NCBI GenBank assembly: GCA_035048495.1
Contig: CM068552.1
Span: 26,972,154 to 27,036,153 of the forward strand
Origin: Euptelea pleiosperma
Taxonomy: Eukaryota; Streptophyta; Magnoliopsida; Ranunculales; Eupteleaceae
Reading direction: 5' to 3'
DNA: 64,000 nt
Positions 12,276 to 22,784 of this stretch are shown one piece after another (position 1 is the first letter of the stretch; every line of letters begins with the position of its first letter). The translations under genes and the position numbers were made by a program. The notes under the pieces are model-generated. The model was given only the letters and a program-made list of their open reading frames with translations. It was not told where the DNA came from and searched no databases.

Positions 12276-12657
12276 AGTTCACAGTTCTAAATTGGAAGGC
12301 AAAAGGTTTGCTGATGGGAGAGGAACCGTCGAAGGAAGGGACCGTCGAGTTAATCGCTTAATAGAGGAGAGAAAATTAAGAGAGAGGGGTTGTGTAGGGG
12401 TATTTTTGGAAAAAACATGTGAAAAAAGATGGAGAGTGCCACCTCATCAGGCTTGAGCTTTAGTATAGATAATAGATGGGGGGATGAGAGTAAAGAGGAG
12501 AGAAGGGATTTCGATCATGTTGAGAGTTAATTTTAGGAAATATTGAAAAAATCAAAGAGGAAGGCATACAGATGTGTTTTTTAGGGTAGATAATTAGGAT
12601 AAAATAGAGAGAAAAAAAATTTCAAGATACCGACATTTAGAAGTAGTATAGATTAAG
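12276..12657. other. Flanking intergenic DNA
   Basis: No gene or repeat recognised; purine-rich. Confidence 0.4.
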
Positions 12658-12778
12658 GGTTAAAGATTTATGGTTTAGGGTTTTAGGGTGTAGGGTTTAG
12701 GGTTTCGATTTTAGATTTTAAGGTTTAGGGTTTACTGTTTAGGGCTTAGGTTTTAGGGTTTAGTGTAATGGGTTTAGA
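12658..12778 (+). repeat. Interstitial telomere-like repeat tract
   Basis: Degenerate TTTAGGG/GTTTAGGGT units follow one another for about 120 bp with some corrupted units. This matches the Arabidopsis-type plant telomere repeat, here at an internal position. Confidence 0.7.
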
Positions 12779-13012
12779 GTTCTGCCATCATTTGATTAAC
12801 ATTAAAATGTGAGATGCATCATGTGCATGTATTAGCACCTATAAAAGGACCATAATATTGCGATTACAATGCTAACAACATGTGATTCAAGTCCATTTTA
12901 ACTCAAGTCAACCACTATTAAACTAGGTCAAGGGGGTTTATCCTAATGTTTGAAAGTATACGGGGGTATTAAAAATTACTTCAAATTTCAGGGGGGTGTT
13001 ACTAAAATACCC

Positions 13013-13670
13013 CACCATAAATCACCCTTATCGGTAATATCTAACCATTAGATTCTTGTACTTTTTAAGGTGTGGTTATAGTCGTTGGATTCTACCATTC
13101 TTTTTGTGTATTAAAACCAATGGCAATAAATTAACAATCAAGCTAATTTTTGGTATCCATGTCTACTAAGGGGTGGGCTAAACATCCATGACCGTATGGA
13201 TATTTTCCAATCCCTACGTAGACCTACAAACCAAAAATCAGCTGGTTTAGTGATTTCAAACCTTTGGATCTTTGCACCTCAAATAATGGGATCAATAATG
13301 CTCAAATTCTCACGGTTAAAATCAACCCATGAAACTAATTCCAATCCAACACCTAGAAATCACTAATCAGGCTGCAATCTGGACTCTGCTTGGATATACA
13401 GACCAAATTAAAATCACTCCGATTGGTAATATCTAGCCATTAAACTTTAGTACTTTTTAAGGCATGATTCTAGCTGAGGATTCAGCCATTATTTTTGAGT
13501 ACTAAAACCAATGGCTAAAAATCATCAAACACACTAATTTTTGGTATGAATGTCTACGAAGGGGGTGAGCGAACCATCCATACGGTCAGTCGACCCAGAT
13601 GGAAGTGGTGAGTGACAAAAATCGTGCTTCCCCACGCCTTAAAGTTTCAGGTATACCTTGTTAAATCAAG
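13013..13670. mobile_element. Nest of foldback MITE fragments
   Basis: The flanks (13,013-13,190 and 13,400-13,665) match halves of the foldback family seen complete at 32,350-32,744 (AAGGGGTGGGCTAAACATCC, GTATACCTTGTTA ends). The centre (13,185-13,395) matches the Mutator-type MITE family with paired CAAACCAAAAATCAGC blocks. It looks like one MITE inside another, both truncated. An ORF at 13,612-13,824 crosses the boundary and is not supported as a gene. Confidence 0.65.
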
Positions 13671-13851
13671 ACCCAAAAAAATTGAAAAAGAAAATATAAA
13701 ATCAACATACCTCATTGCGGGAGCATTGATCGGAGGAGAGGAGGCCGCGACGTCGATGATCGGAGGGACGAGAGTGGGAGAGCTTGACCTCAGCGACGAT
13801 CGGAAGAGAGGACGCCCTACGTAGACGATCGGGTTTATAACCCAAGGAACA

Positions 13852-14011
13852 CAAACGCCCTTTTAAAGAGTGTCTGTCAGGTTCAAACACCCTTTTAAAG
13901 AGCGTCTGAGCTTGACATACAAACACCCTTTGAAAGAGTATCTGTCAGGTTCATATGCCCTTCGAAAGGGCATCTGTCAGGTTCATATGCCCTTTCAAAG
14001 GGCGTCTATCC
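13852..14011. repeat. Palindromic minisatellite, about five units of 32-36 bp
   Basis: Each unit holds CCCTTTTAAAGAGCGTCTGT or a variant, followed by CAGGTTCA. The last units form perfect inverted words such as GCCCTTTCAAAGGGC. The units diverge from left to right. Confidence 0.75.
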
Positions 14012-14529
14012 TGTCAAATCTTTTTTACAATTTTTGAAAATTTTTATTTCTTTTTACAAATACATGAAAATTGATTTTATTTTTTAAATATTTCGGCACA
14101 ACACTCTAACCTGACATTGTTAAGAGTATAGGGCATGTTTCTCAATAAACGATGCTTTCCAGCCTTAGAGAACATCCTCGTCCGCTCCTACCAATTGGGT
14201 GATCATAGAGTGTTGTGATGTGTTTCTCGTCCACCATTTGATAATGTAAACCTAGGGCGGACGTGGTTCTAAGGCTGACGGAAACATAACTGTATGTCTC
14301 AATTTTTTTGTTTAAATAGGCAATACATGAACTAGTACTAAAATTCCCAAGTCCAACTACCAGAAATTTAGATATTAAGATATTAAAATATTAAAATCCA
14401 ACTGATAAAAATCACCAATTAAACTGACTTTTGATGTGGACCACACATCCGTTAGTCCAATGGAGAGTGCTCCACGTGGTATTTTGAAGTCCTCCAACGA
14501 CTTAAAACTCTTGCTCCATTTTGCCAATC
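14012..14529. other. Intergenic DNA, no gene seen
   Basis: AT-rich. A weak MITE trace lies around 14,335-14,480. Nothing else recognised. Confidence 0.4.
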
Positions 14530-14934
14530 CTAAGTTTTCTTAGTTACGAAGATTAAGAAAATTTTGTCTTTGCTTACAAAAAAAAAAAAACTAATAAAGT
14601 TTTCTAGAAGAATAAAACTAAAGGTCTTCCTCAAACTTAGCTGGCGTTGGGTTCTTCTCGTTTAGTCAAAATGGGAAGGGATAAGATCAACTTTTACCAT
14701 GGTTGGTGATTTTATCTTCCATGTGGGTACATCAAAATATGTGTCCTCTCACCCCTAAAGTGATTGATTTTATCTTCCATGTGGGTACGTCAGCACGACA
14801 ATGTAGCTGCCAGCTAAGACTTGGAAATCTGGGATTGCTTGAGTCTCAAGTTTCATTCCTATTGGCTCTTCTATTAATATACTCTCCAATCTCTACTCCG
14901 CTTCTTATTTGAGAGAGAGAGCCTGGTTTTATTT

Positions 14935-14970
<36 letters not shown>

Positions 14971-15040
14971 TGGCCTGGGTTGGAGCTGAGTGAGCAAGTA
15001 GTTCGAGCCAGCAAGACAGAGCTTGTGGTTCATCCAAAGA
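14530..15040 (+). repeat. Duplicated block, copy 1 (promoter and start of the 59-codon ORF)
   Basis: Shares an ordered set of segments with 17,310-17,960: a TTCTTAGTTA(T/C)G lead, CTTAGCTGGCGTTGG, CTCAAGTTTC.TTCC.ATTGG, a GA tract, then GAGTGAGCAAGTAGTTCGAG. Partial copies lie at 27,115-27,245 and at 31,675-32,310. Confidence 0.75.
14926..14967 (+). repeat. (GA)n microsatellite
   Basis: GAGAGAG runs directly before the ATG of the following ORF. Such GA tracts are common in plant 5' leaders. The second copy of the block has its own tract at 17,892-17,916. Confidence 0.85.
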
Positions 15041-15147
15041 GAGGGTTTTTGGTAGTACCCAAGAGAAGGTCTGTGAAGAAGATGATGTTTGAATATATAG
15101 CCCAAGCTATGCTTTCTCTTCTTTATTCTCCTTCTCCTGCAACCTAG
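14968..15147 (+). CDS. Candidate small basic protein, 59 aa, unrecognised
   Basis: The ORF starts right after a GA leader and ends in TAG at 15,145. The product starts MWPGLELSEQVV and has a basic centre with PKRGFLVVPKRRSVKKMM, then a hydrophobic stretch (FEYIAQAMLSLLYS). No signal peptide or known domain is apparent. Upstream lie a CTATTGGCTC (reverse CCAAT) motif and an AT-rich ATTAATATACT that could act as a TATA region. The N-terminal half is duplicated at 17,917, where it is cut by a MITE. The V-P-K-R-x-S-V-x-K core resembles the core of the triplicated small gene further along, which may be chance or distant kinship. I do not recognise the family. Confidence 0.45.
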
Positions 15148-16755
15148 AAGTTCAGCAGCTCTACCTTTTCTTCTTGTTCTTTATCACGTATATGTCATGT
15201 ACAAAATATTTTGTGTACAACACATGCTGTCATGTTTCTACTTTCTCCTCTTCTTTAGTGTAAAAATATTCTCTTGGAGCTATGGTTGAGGTTTTGTCTG
15301 AGTGAGATAAATGGAGAACTAGCATCCAAGTTATCATTCTTAAATCTTTTGCACTGATTTTGCTTATCAAAAGGCTTTTCTAAAAGGGTAAAGGTTCAGG
15401 GGAACAACAAAAGTGAACCAAAAAAAGTTAACGTTTGTTACCCGATGTGGATCCCGAGAATCTAAAGGTGGTTAATAGTGCTGAGTTGACATGAGCTGGC
15501 ATTCACTTTTGCAAAAGCAAAACCACTGTTAAATTCATAATAGGCGATCATATACGCAATGGTCTGGAGGCAAACTCTACTTAAGTAAATGACAAATGAT
15601 TGTACTATTGTGTCGCTAATATATACAACAATCAATTTGAAACATCTGCTCAAGTTTAGGGTAACAAAATGTGCCTAGAAATGGTAAGGAAATGTCGATC
15701 CAACAAAGTTGACCCAAGTATAGATTTTAAAAAAGTGTTTATAACGCTGTTATAATGGTAATGCTCCAACCCCGTTACGGTAAAAAAGATTAACGTGCTT
15801 AACATTATAATGGCCACATTTATCCATTAATTAGTGAGGTCCAAATCGAGGTACAATTTCAGGCCTGATTCATAATCAAGTCAAGTCTTAATATACGAGT
15901 TCAAGTCAGGTCTTAATATACGAGTACCCTTGTTCACGTCTACCACATAGTGATGCAGCGTGAAACAATATGGAGATATGACCAACGTGAAACAATATGG
16001 AGATATGACCAACGTCAATATCTCGTGGTTTGGGAATCCACCAAACAGAGAATAACTCACAAAGGAGCTAAATCACGAAATCTTATTGATCAAAAATTGC
16101 TTTTGCCTTGCGGCTTACACCCTATTTAATGGAAAACAAAAATAAGTAAAAGAGAAAAATTACTAAAAATGACAAAATCTAAAAAAACATGGAAACTGAT
16201 AATACTAGCGCCAAGAAACATATCAGAATCGACGGTGAGTAATTTTGACTTCTATTATCAAAGTTATTGTTAAAACAAAAACTGTCTAAAATAGTAAAAT
16301 TGTCGTTTTCATCACCTGAACGATAGAATTTGGTCAAAAAGTAGCGTACGTCACGACGTTGTGACTATTGCTTATCTCGCCGTTTCCTTTCAAGAGCTCC
16401 AGCCTTGTGTGATTCTGACATTATTGACAATTCCGTTAATTCCTGTTACGTCCTTTTTTCATCAACAAGTCCGTTAATACCCGTTATGTCCTTTAGTACT
16501 GTTTGAGCTTTTGATGATCCAAAAGCTCCATGGACGAATCCGCTACTTGTTCTACATCACATAGGCTCTTAAACTATAGTTGGTATGGTGTGCCAATGTT
16601 CCAACTCCCCTTAGCTTTGCAAGCACTGTTATTCCATCTAAAGAAACTAATCTCTTGGTTCTAACACAAGCCATTTTGGCCAAAAAGAAAAAATAGAAAT
16701 ACTTGATGAATTTTCTCCAATATGAACACACAAATAAGCAAAGCAGTTTCACGAT
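15148..16755. other. Intergenic DNA with short duplications
   Basis: 15,243-15,403 is repeated directly at 16,751-16,913. A perfect 27-bp tandem duplication is at 15,961-16,014. Around 16,020-16,160 the sequence has the look of a retrotransposon LTR end but no matching partner is visible. No gene supported; the ORFs at 15,462-15,653 and 16,552-16,752 show no family resemblance. Confidence 0.45.
15243..15403 (+). repeat. Direct repeat, copy 1
   Basis: Matches 16,751-16,913 with scattered substitutions. Both contain CTCTTGGAGCTATGGTT and TTGCTTATCAAAAGGCTTTT. Confidence 0.8.
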
Positions 16756-16913
16756 TTTCTCCTCTTCTTTATTGTAAAAATGTTCTCTTGGAGCTATGGT
16801 TTAGGTTTTGTCTGAGTTAGATAAATGGAGAACTAGCATACAAGTGATCATACTTAAATCTGTTGCACTGATCTTGCTTATCAAAAGGCTTTTCTGAAAG
16901 GGTCAAGTTCAGG
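16751..16913 (+). repeat. Direct repeat, copy 2
   Basis: Partner of 15,243-15,403. The pair lies inside the larger duplicated region that also holds the 59-codon ORF and its decayed copy. Confidence 0.8.
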
Positions 16914-17309
16914 GGAGTCAAACTCTGGCATCAAAGGAGATGACAAGGTTGCAGATCTCGGCACGTGGATTTTGTAGCGTACAAATGGATGTTTGGATGT
17001 TTGTTCCACTTCATGGTGGATCTATATACCAAAAATCAGCTTGATCGATGATTTCTAACTGCTCAATTCCAACTGCCACAAATTATGATATTGAAATGGT
17101 AAAATCCAACGGATAGAAACTGGCTTTTAATGTGTAGATCCATAAATGATGTGGACCAAACATTTATAAAGTCAATGGTCCCTAAAGAGTGCTCCAGGTG
17201 GCACTTAACTATAGGTGGCAAGATCACTGGATAAAAAAGTTAGAAGTTCAAAAAAATTCTCCCATTTTGCGAATCACTCTGATTAATAATTTAAGACGAT
17301 GGTAAATAT

Positions 17310-17960
17310 GGTACCATCTTTTCTTAGTTATGTAGAAAAAGAAAAATTTATCTTCGACATTATTGGATATTAGCCAATAAGGTCTTCTAGAAGAATTTGA
17401 AAAATAAAAATAAAAGTCTTCTAGAAACTTAGCTGGCGTTGGACTCTTCTAGAAAAAATGATTTTCAGTCAAAATGGGAAGCGAATCAAACCCTCCACAC
17501 GAGTGGGTATGATAATAACAATTTAAAAATGTCGTTAAATAAATAAAGTCAAATGTTAGTCCACATAATTAGATCTATGGTGCGATCCCAAGGACCAATC
17601 CAACAGGCGTGGACCGAAGGACCAATCCACGTACTTATTTCCTCTTATTGCATCAAATAGCTAGATATGAAATATTACGTCGCCACAACAATGGAGCTGC
17701 TAGCTATGAATTTGGATTGCTCAAGTCTCAAGTTTCTTTCCCATTGGCTCTTCTATTAGAGAAAATTTTTGAAGCAGCGGCCAATCACATGGTGCCACAA
17801 TCTGTTGTTCAACAAGCATTTCTGGGTTTGTACAAAAGCAACAGCAGATTGTGGCACCATGTGAATGGCAACAGTATCCCTGGTTTTATTTGAGTGAGAG
17901 AGAGAGAGAGAGAGAGATGGGGTCCAGGTTGGATCTGAGTGAGCAAGTAGTTCGAGCACA
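17310..17960 (+). repeat. Duplicated block, copy 2
   Basis: Counterpart of 14,530-15,040. It also supplies the empty site (ATGGTACCATCTTTTCTTAG) matching the position where a MITE sits at 31,262-31,673 in another copy of the block. A foldback insert of about 120 bp lies between the CTATTGGCTC motif and the GA tract. Confidence 0.75.
17785..17864. other. Near-perfect 25-nt hairpin with 30-nt loop
   Basis: Arms 17,785-17,809 and 17,840-17,864 are reverse complements with one mismatch, and pairing extends a few bases further outward. Size and arm length are in the range of plant miRNA precursors, but it could equally be a tiny foldback transposon, as it is absent from the paralogous block at 14,880. 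Confidence 0.5.
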
Positions 17961-17991
17961 AATCTATAAAAGAGGTTTGGAATTTTTGTGA
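17917..17991 (+). pseudogene. Truncated copy of the 59-codon small ORF
   Basis: Starts MGSRLDLSEQVVRA, matching LELSEQVVRA of the 14,968 ORF after a GA tract. It then diverges and stops at 17,989 where a foldback element fragment (17,985-18,075) begins. It has therefore lost the basic core and C-terminus. Confidence 0.6.
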
Positions 17992-18075
17992 GGATGATCT
18001 CCTCACCATAGAGATCATCCTCACCCAAAATCAGCCTTTGATTCATCATCTACGTGGGTACACCAACATGGGTGT
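17985..18075. mobile_element. Fragment of the 24,444-24,821 MITE family
   Basis: Contains the inverted GAGGATGATCTCCTCACC / GATCATCCTCACC core followed by CATCTACGTGGGTACACCAA, both found in the copies at 24,444-24,821 and 31,729-32,049. Confidence 0.65.
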
Positions 18076-18539
18076 AAAAAATGAGGGTCTCCGGAGCCCG
18101 ACCCTTATTACTTTTGCGCGTGTCGTTCTTATGTACTTTCAATAGAATTCCCTTCATACCCACTTTCTGGGGCACATTTTATGTATTTTGGAGGAATTTT
18201 TAGATAACAAACTTGAATTGGCCGGGCTCTATTTGGATCAGGTTCAAATATGGAAAATAAAATGGTTGTGCATACACATTTACTTTTGGGCATTTGGGAA
18301 TGCATTTGTGCATGTGAAAATGCGTTTCATGGGCAATTTGTTCACCGAAGTGGGTAAATAATTTCTCACCGCGGGAGGAAAATATTTGTCCACCATTTTA
18401 TGCCTTTGTGGGCAAATTTTATTTTCTAATGAAAAAACAAGATAAAAACGCAGATGGTATGTGCTGGCCCACATGCTCACCTCATCATTTGGATTTTATT
18501 ATCTCTCTGACAAAAAGAAAAAGCGGAGGGGGAAGTTAT
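18076..18539. other. Intergenic DNA, nothing recognised
   Basis: A G/T-rich stretch at 18,240-18,430 (TTTGGGCATTTG, GGGCAAATTT) recurs in part at 28,320-28,430, another sign of shared duplicated DNA. No gene. Confidence 0.4.
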
Positions 18540-18755
18540 GGTTTCACACGTCAAACTGGGGCCCATTAAGACCTAGAAACTAAAATCAGTCTGATTAGTG
18601 ATTTCAAAACTTTTGATCACCCTATGAAAACGATTCCAATCCTACGCTTAAAAATCACTAATCGAGCTAATTTAGATCTTTATGTCCATTTAGGGTTGGG
18701 CCAAACATCCATTCGGTCAGTGACCTCTTAGAGTATGCACGTGGTTCATATATCT
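18540..18755. mobile_element. Mutator-type MITE fragment
   Basis: Carries the paired inverted blocks (AAAATCAGTCTGATTAGTGATTTC and its complement) and CAAACATCCATTCGGTCAG. The terminal repeats are worn away. Confidence 0.6.
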
Positions 18756-19137
18756 TTTTTAAAATAATTATCTAGCTGTAACCACTCTTAAGGCTTTAAG
18801 CCCAGCTTGCCTGGTGCGTGTAATCGACTAATTTAGGATGCAACCATTTGGCAGTACTGTTGGATTTCCCTTGAAAACTGTGTTATTTCAATGTTTTCAA
18901 AACAAAATATTTTATAAATTAAAAACACGTTTTTCAATGAGCATTGAATGGTGGATACAATGTTTGCATACTTTTTAGTATGCAAATGGTTGAATACTAG
19001 ACCGACCCAAAAATGTAATTTTAAATGTGTAAAATTGACACCCCTATTGTAATCCCACCTCACGTGGTGCTCTAAGAGGCCAGATACCCTCCCACCAAAC
19101 AAAATTAATAATTATCTGGCTGTACATTGTTGTCGTT

Positions 19138-19439
19138 GAATAAAACTTTGATGACAGGGTCCTATCATCAAGGCCGATGACAGGGCACACTTCGAGGCAC
19201 GTGGCATATTCACATATTCTTAGAGGACTCTGATTGTATGGATGTTTTTTCAATCCCTATATGGACTTACAAATCAAAATCAGCCCGATTAGTGATTTCT
19301 AGGCAAGGTTTGAAATCACAAATCAAGCTGATTTTTTGTTTGTAGGTCCATATAGGATTGGAAAAACATCCATACGGTCAGAGTCCTCTAAGAATATGCC
19401 ACGTGCCTCCTATTGTACTCTGTCATCAAAGTCTTACTC
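19138..19439. mobile_element. Mutator-type foldback MITE with perfect 9-bp TSD
   Basis: Begins GAATAAAACTTTGATGACAG and ends CTGTCATCAAAGTCTTACTC, so the ends are inverted repeats. It is flanked on both sides by GTTGTCGTT (19,129-19,137 and 19,440-19,448). A 9-bp target duplication is the signature of the Mutator superfamily. It encodes nothing. Near its ends it carries ACGTGGCA and CCACGTG words (G-box core). Confidence 0.88.
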
Positions 19440-19460
19440 GTTGTCGTTGAGGTTATTCTT

Positions 19461-20485
19461 TAGGGTCGTGATGCAACAAGGTATACTTGAGATCTTTTCA
19501 TTTGCCGAAGTGGCATTTTTGGTAGTCACCACTGCCATATGGGCCCACTGACCACATGGATGTTTAGCCCAACCCTTGGTGGATAAACACACTCTCTTTT
19601 CTTTTTCATTTTTTTGGCTGATGAGGGTGTCCGAGCTTGTGCCCGACTGATCCCCCGGGCATGTGTCGAGCCCACCCTCCACACGCACTGTGTAAGTCAG
19701 GATAAATCCTAGGGCCCCAAAGGGAGAGAGTTGAACTCGAGACCTCTGCTTCTTGAGGCATGGTCAAAAATAAAAAATCATCGTGATTGGTAAACCCCTA
19801 GCCATTAGATTTTAGTTCAAAATTTGAAATTTTGAATTTCAGATCCATTTATTCCATTTTTTTCCGTTAAATTCCATTTTTTTTCATTTTTACCCATGTC
19901 TGTTACAATCCGTTTTAACGACAATGCCCCCAGTCCATTATACCGTTAAAACGGCCTCCTTTAAACCATTTTTATAAAAATGGCCGTTTAAACGGTAACG
20001 CCCCAAGTCCGTTTCCGTTAAGACTGTTTAAACACGTTTTGATGCTTTTAATTTAACGGCCATTAAAAAGGTTTTAACATCCGTTAAATTCTGAAAAATA
20101 TTATGAAAAAATGGCTGTTAAAGTCCGTTAAATTTTATTTTTTTAAAATTTTCAAATTTCAGTGCCACATTTTCAGTTTTTTTCGGTGAAATTCTTTTAA
20201 AATTGTTAAAATCCGTTAAATCCCTTTTTTTCTATTTTCCATTTCTGCCTCTGGCCGTTTCAATCCATTTTAACGGTTTTAACGGTAACGCCCCCAGTCT
20301 GTTAAACCGTTAAAACGGCCTCCTTTAAACCTTGTCAATGCCTACCAAGGGGTGCGGTAAGCATACATGCGGTCAGTGGGCCCAGATGACAAAGGTGAGT
20401 AACAAAATCACGTTTCCTCACGCCGAAAGGCGTCGGGTGGGGTATACCTTGTTACGTCACGACCCAATTACCACCATACCATTTC
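19461..20485. mobile_element. Second foldback MITE family, split by an AACGG-rich element
   Basis: The left part (TCGTGATGCAACAAGGTATA.. GGGCCCACTGACC) and right part (GGTCAGTGGGCCCAGATG.. TATACCTTGTTACGTCACGA) are inverted ends of one element. Between them, roughly 19,835-20,332, sits low-complexity DNA built of AACGGCC/CCGTTAAA words ending TTTAAACCTTG. The same nested arrangement recurs at 47,785-48,437, so it predates the segmental duplication. Confidence 0.7.
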
Positions 20486-20547
20486 TTTCCTGCCAGTGTA
20501 TAAACGACACATGGGAGTGCACTATGCTTTGTCACGCGTGCTATGGT

Positions 20548-20945
20548 GGGAGTAGAACTTTGCTGATACATGGCTCGCGCAAACCTTCGCTCACACCATG
20601 CGAACGATGACAGCCCTCCATACGAGCCACGTGGCACATTCTTAAAGGGTGTTGACTGTATGGATGTTTGGCCATTCTATCGGTGGATCCGCAAACCAAA
20701 AATCAGCCTGATTAGTGATTTAACACCTTTGGTTCTTTACACCCAAATAACGCTCAATAATGCTCACATTCGTACTGTTAAAATCAACAAAAAAACTTCA
20801 ATCCAACACATAGAAATTACTGATCAGATTTATTTTTTTGTTTGTAGGTCCAACTAGTGGTTGGCCAAACATCCATACCGTCATCGTCCGATAAAAATGT
20901 GCCACATGGCTCGTATTGTGGGCTGTGATTGGCTTCGCTCACACC
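20548..20945. mobile_element. Mutator-type foldback MITE
   Basis: Both halves of the family are present: GTATGGATGTTTGGCCA with CAAACCAAAAATCAGCC on the left, and TTTGTAGGTCC with TGGCCAAACATCCAT on the right. Ends are less clear than in the 19,138 copy. GCTCACACCATG occurs near both ends. Confidence 0.7.
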
Positions 20946-20994
20946 ATGGAGGATGTACTGACTACTAAGTTTTGTCACGCGTGCGTAGTGGGAG

Positions 20995-21380
20995 TGAGTA
21001 AAACTTTGAAGACAGGTTGGCTGTGAGCGAAACTGCTGACGTGGAACACTCTTGGAGGACTCTAACCGTATGGATGTTTGGCCAATCATTAGGTGGATCT
21101 ACAAACCAAAAATCAGCCCGATTAGTAATTTCTAGGCGTTGGATTGGAATTGTTTTCATGGGTTGATTTTAACCGTGAGAAATTTGAGCATTATTGACCA
21201 TTATTTCAGGTACATAGATCCAAAGGTTTTAAATCACAAATCAAGCTTAATTTTTGTTTGTAGATACATATAGAGATTGGAAAAACATTCATACGGTCAG
21301 AGTCCTCTAAGAATATGCCACGTGGCTCCTAGTGCACCCTGTCAAGGGCCTTGATGGGCCCTGTCATCAAAGTCTTACTC
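20995..21380. mobile_element. Mutator-type foldback MITE
   Basis: From GAGTAAAACTTTGAAGACAG to CTGTCATCAAAGTCTTACTC with all family blocks in order. The TSD is not clean. Confidence 0.72.
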
Positions 21381-21432
21381 AACAATATATGAACCACTTG
21401 GCAACACCACTGATCGTATGGATGTTTGGGCC

Positions 21433-21790
21433 GAGTAAATCTTTGATGACACGGCGCAATATAAGCCACGTGGTACACTCTTAGAGGACTCTGCCCGTAT
21501 GGACGTTTCTCCAATCCCTAGGTGGACTACAAAACAAAAATCAGTTTGATTAATGATTTCAAACCTTTTTGATCTTTGTACCTCAAATAATGGTCAACAA
21601 TGCTCAAATTCCCACGGTTAAAATCAGTCCATGAAAATAATTCCAATCCAACGCCTAGATATCACTAATCGGGATTATTTTTGGTTTGTAGGTCCATCTA
21701 GGGATTGGCTAAACATCCATACGGTGAGAGCCCTTTAAGAGTGTGACTCGTGGCCCATACTGCGCCCTGTCAGTCGTCAAAGTTTTACTC
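21433..21790. mobile_element. Mutator-type MITE inserted in another copy of its own family
   Basis: GAGTAAATCTTTGATGACA to GTCAAAGTTTTACTC, flanked by GTTTGGGCC and GTTTGGGAC (7 of 9 match). The host DNA on either side (21,390-21,432 and 21,791-22,010) is itself an older copy of the family, interrupted within its GTATGGATGTTTGG block. Confidence 0.8.
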
Positions 21791-22091
21791 GTTTGGGACA
21801 TCCCTCGATGGTCCTACCTACGTACCAAAAATCAGTTGGATTTATAGCGATTTCAAAACTTTGGATCTTTGTATCACAAATGATCCTCAAATTCAACGGT
21901 TAAAAATCAACTCATGAGACTCCGATCCAACGTTTAGAAATAACTAATAAGGCTAATTTTGGTCTATAGGTTCATATCTATAAGACTGACACGTGGCTCA
22001 TAGAAGGTCTGTCATCAACGTTGATGACAAATCTACGTCGTCAACACGTTACACGCAAACGTCATTGCTTATATCAGTGATGGATGCGGTG

Positions 22092-22461
22092 GAGTAAAAC
22101 TTCAATCACAACGCAAAATACGGGACACGTCGCATACGATTAGTGGAGGATGACCGTATGGATGTTTGGCCAGTCCATCGGCGGTCTTACAAACCAAAAA
22201 TCAGCCTGATTAGTGATTTACAACCTTTGGATATTTGCAACCAAATAATGCTCGAATTCCTACCGTTAAAAGCAACTCATGAATATAACTTCAATCGAAT
22301 CGCTTAACGATCACTAATCAGGCTGATTTGTGGTTTAGATGTCCTCCGAGGGACTGCCCAAACATCCATACGGTCAGAGTCCACTAAGAGTATGCCACGT
22401 GGCTCGTATTGTGCGATTTTTACAGAAGCATCTGACACAACGCTGTGACAGGGTTTTACTC
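22092..22461. mobile_element. Mutator-type MITE upstream of small gene copy 1
   Basis: GAGTAAAACTTCAATCACAA to TGACAGGGTTTTACTC, flanked by GATGCGGTG and GATGCCGTG (8 of 9 match). It ends about 128 bp before the ATG at 22,590, so it forms part of the promoter region. It contains a TGCCACGTGGCTC G-box palindrome. Confidence 0.82.
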
Positions 22462-22491
22462 GATGCCGTGAGCTCCAAGCTTTCTTCCACC

Positions 22492-22500
22492 ATTTATAGT
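22492..22500 (+). promoter_or_regulatory. Possible TATA box, small gene copy 1
   Basis: TTTATAGT lies about 95 bp before the ATG. Equivalent AT boxes stand at the same place in the other copies (CTATTTAACC near 29,568, CTATATATTC near 49,889). Confidence 0.4.
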
Positions 22501-22589
22501 AGCCCAACGGCCCCAACGTTAAGCTCACTCACTCACTCACTGACTTCTCCCACTTCTGAAACTAAGAGAGAAAAAAAAAAAAAAGAAGA

Positions 22590-22784
22590 ATGAGCGACTC
22601 CGGCGAGCAAGGGAGAGGTGATGGAGGGAGAAATCAGAATGAGCAGAGCAAAGGTGGGAGCCAAACCAAAAGGTCTGTTAGTTTTCCCCCCGTACCCAAG
22701 AGAGGGAGTGTGATGAAGAGGATCGTGTCTGATATAAGTTCAAATCGGCCTACAACTCAACCTCACCAATATCCCTCACCCTAG
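22590..22784 (+). CDS. Small hydrophilic basic protein, copy 1 of 3 (64 aa), unrecognised
   Basis: Starts MSDSGEQGRGDGGRNQNEQ after an A-rich GAAGAATG context and ends in TAG at 22,782. The layout is an acidic/Gly/Asn/Gln-rich N-terminus, a basic serine core (TKRSVSFPPVPKRGSVMKR), IVSDISSNR and a Pro/Gln tail. There is no signal peptide or membrane segment. The other copies (29,628 and 49,931) keep the frame and the core, changing K to R and V to D without stops, which suggests selection on the protein. KRSVSFP has the look of a basophilic kinase site. Homology between copies continues about 260 bp past the stop to a shared GTGCTGTAAAAA stretch, a likely transcript end. Function unknown. Confidence 0.62.
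   Translation: MSDSGEQGRGDGGRNQNEQSKGGSQTKRSVSFPPVPKRGSVMKRIVSDISSNRPTTQPHQYPSP

Noticed and set aside
13852..14011. CRISPR array
   Set aside because: The units are contiguous and diverged without unique spacers, in a plant nuclear context. It is a minisatellite.
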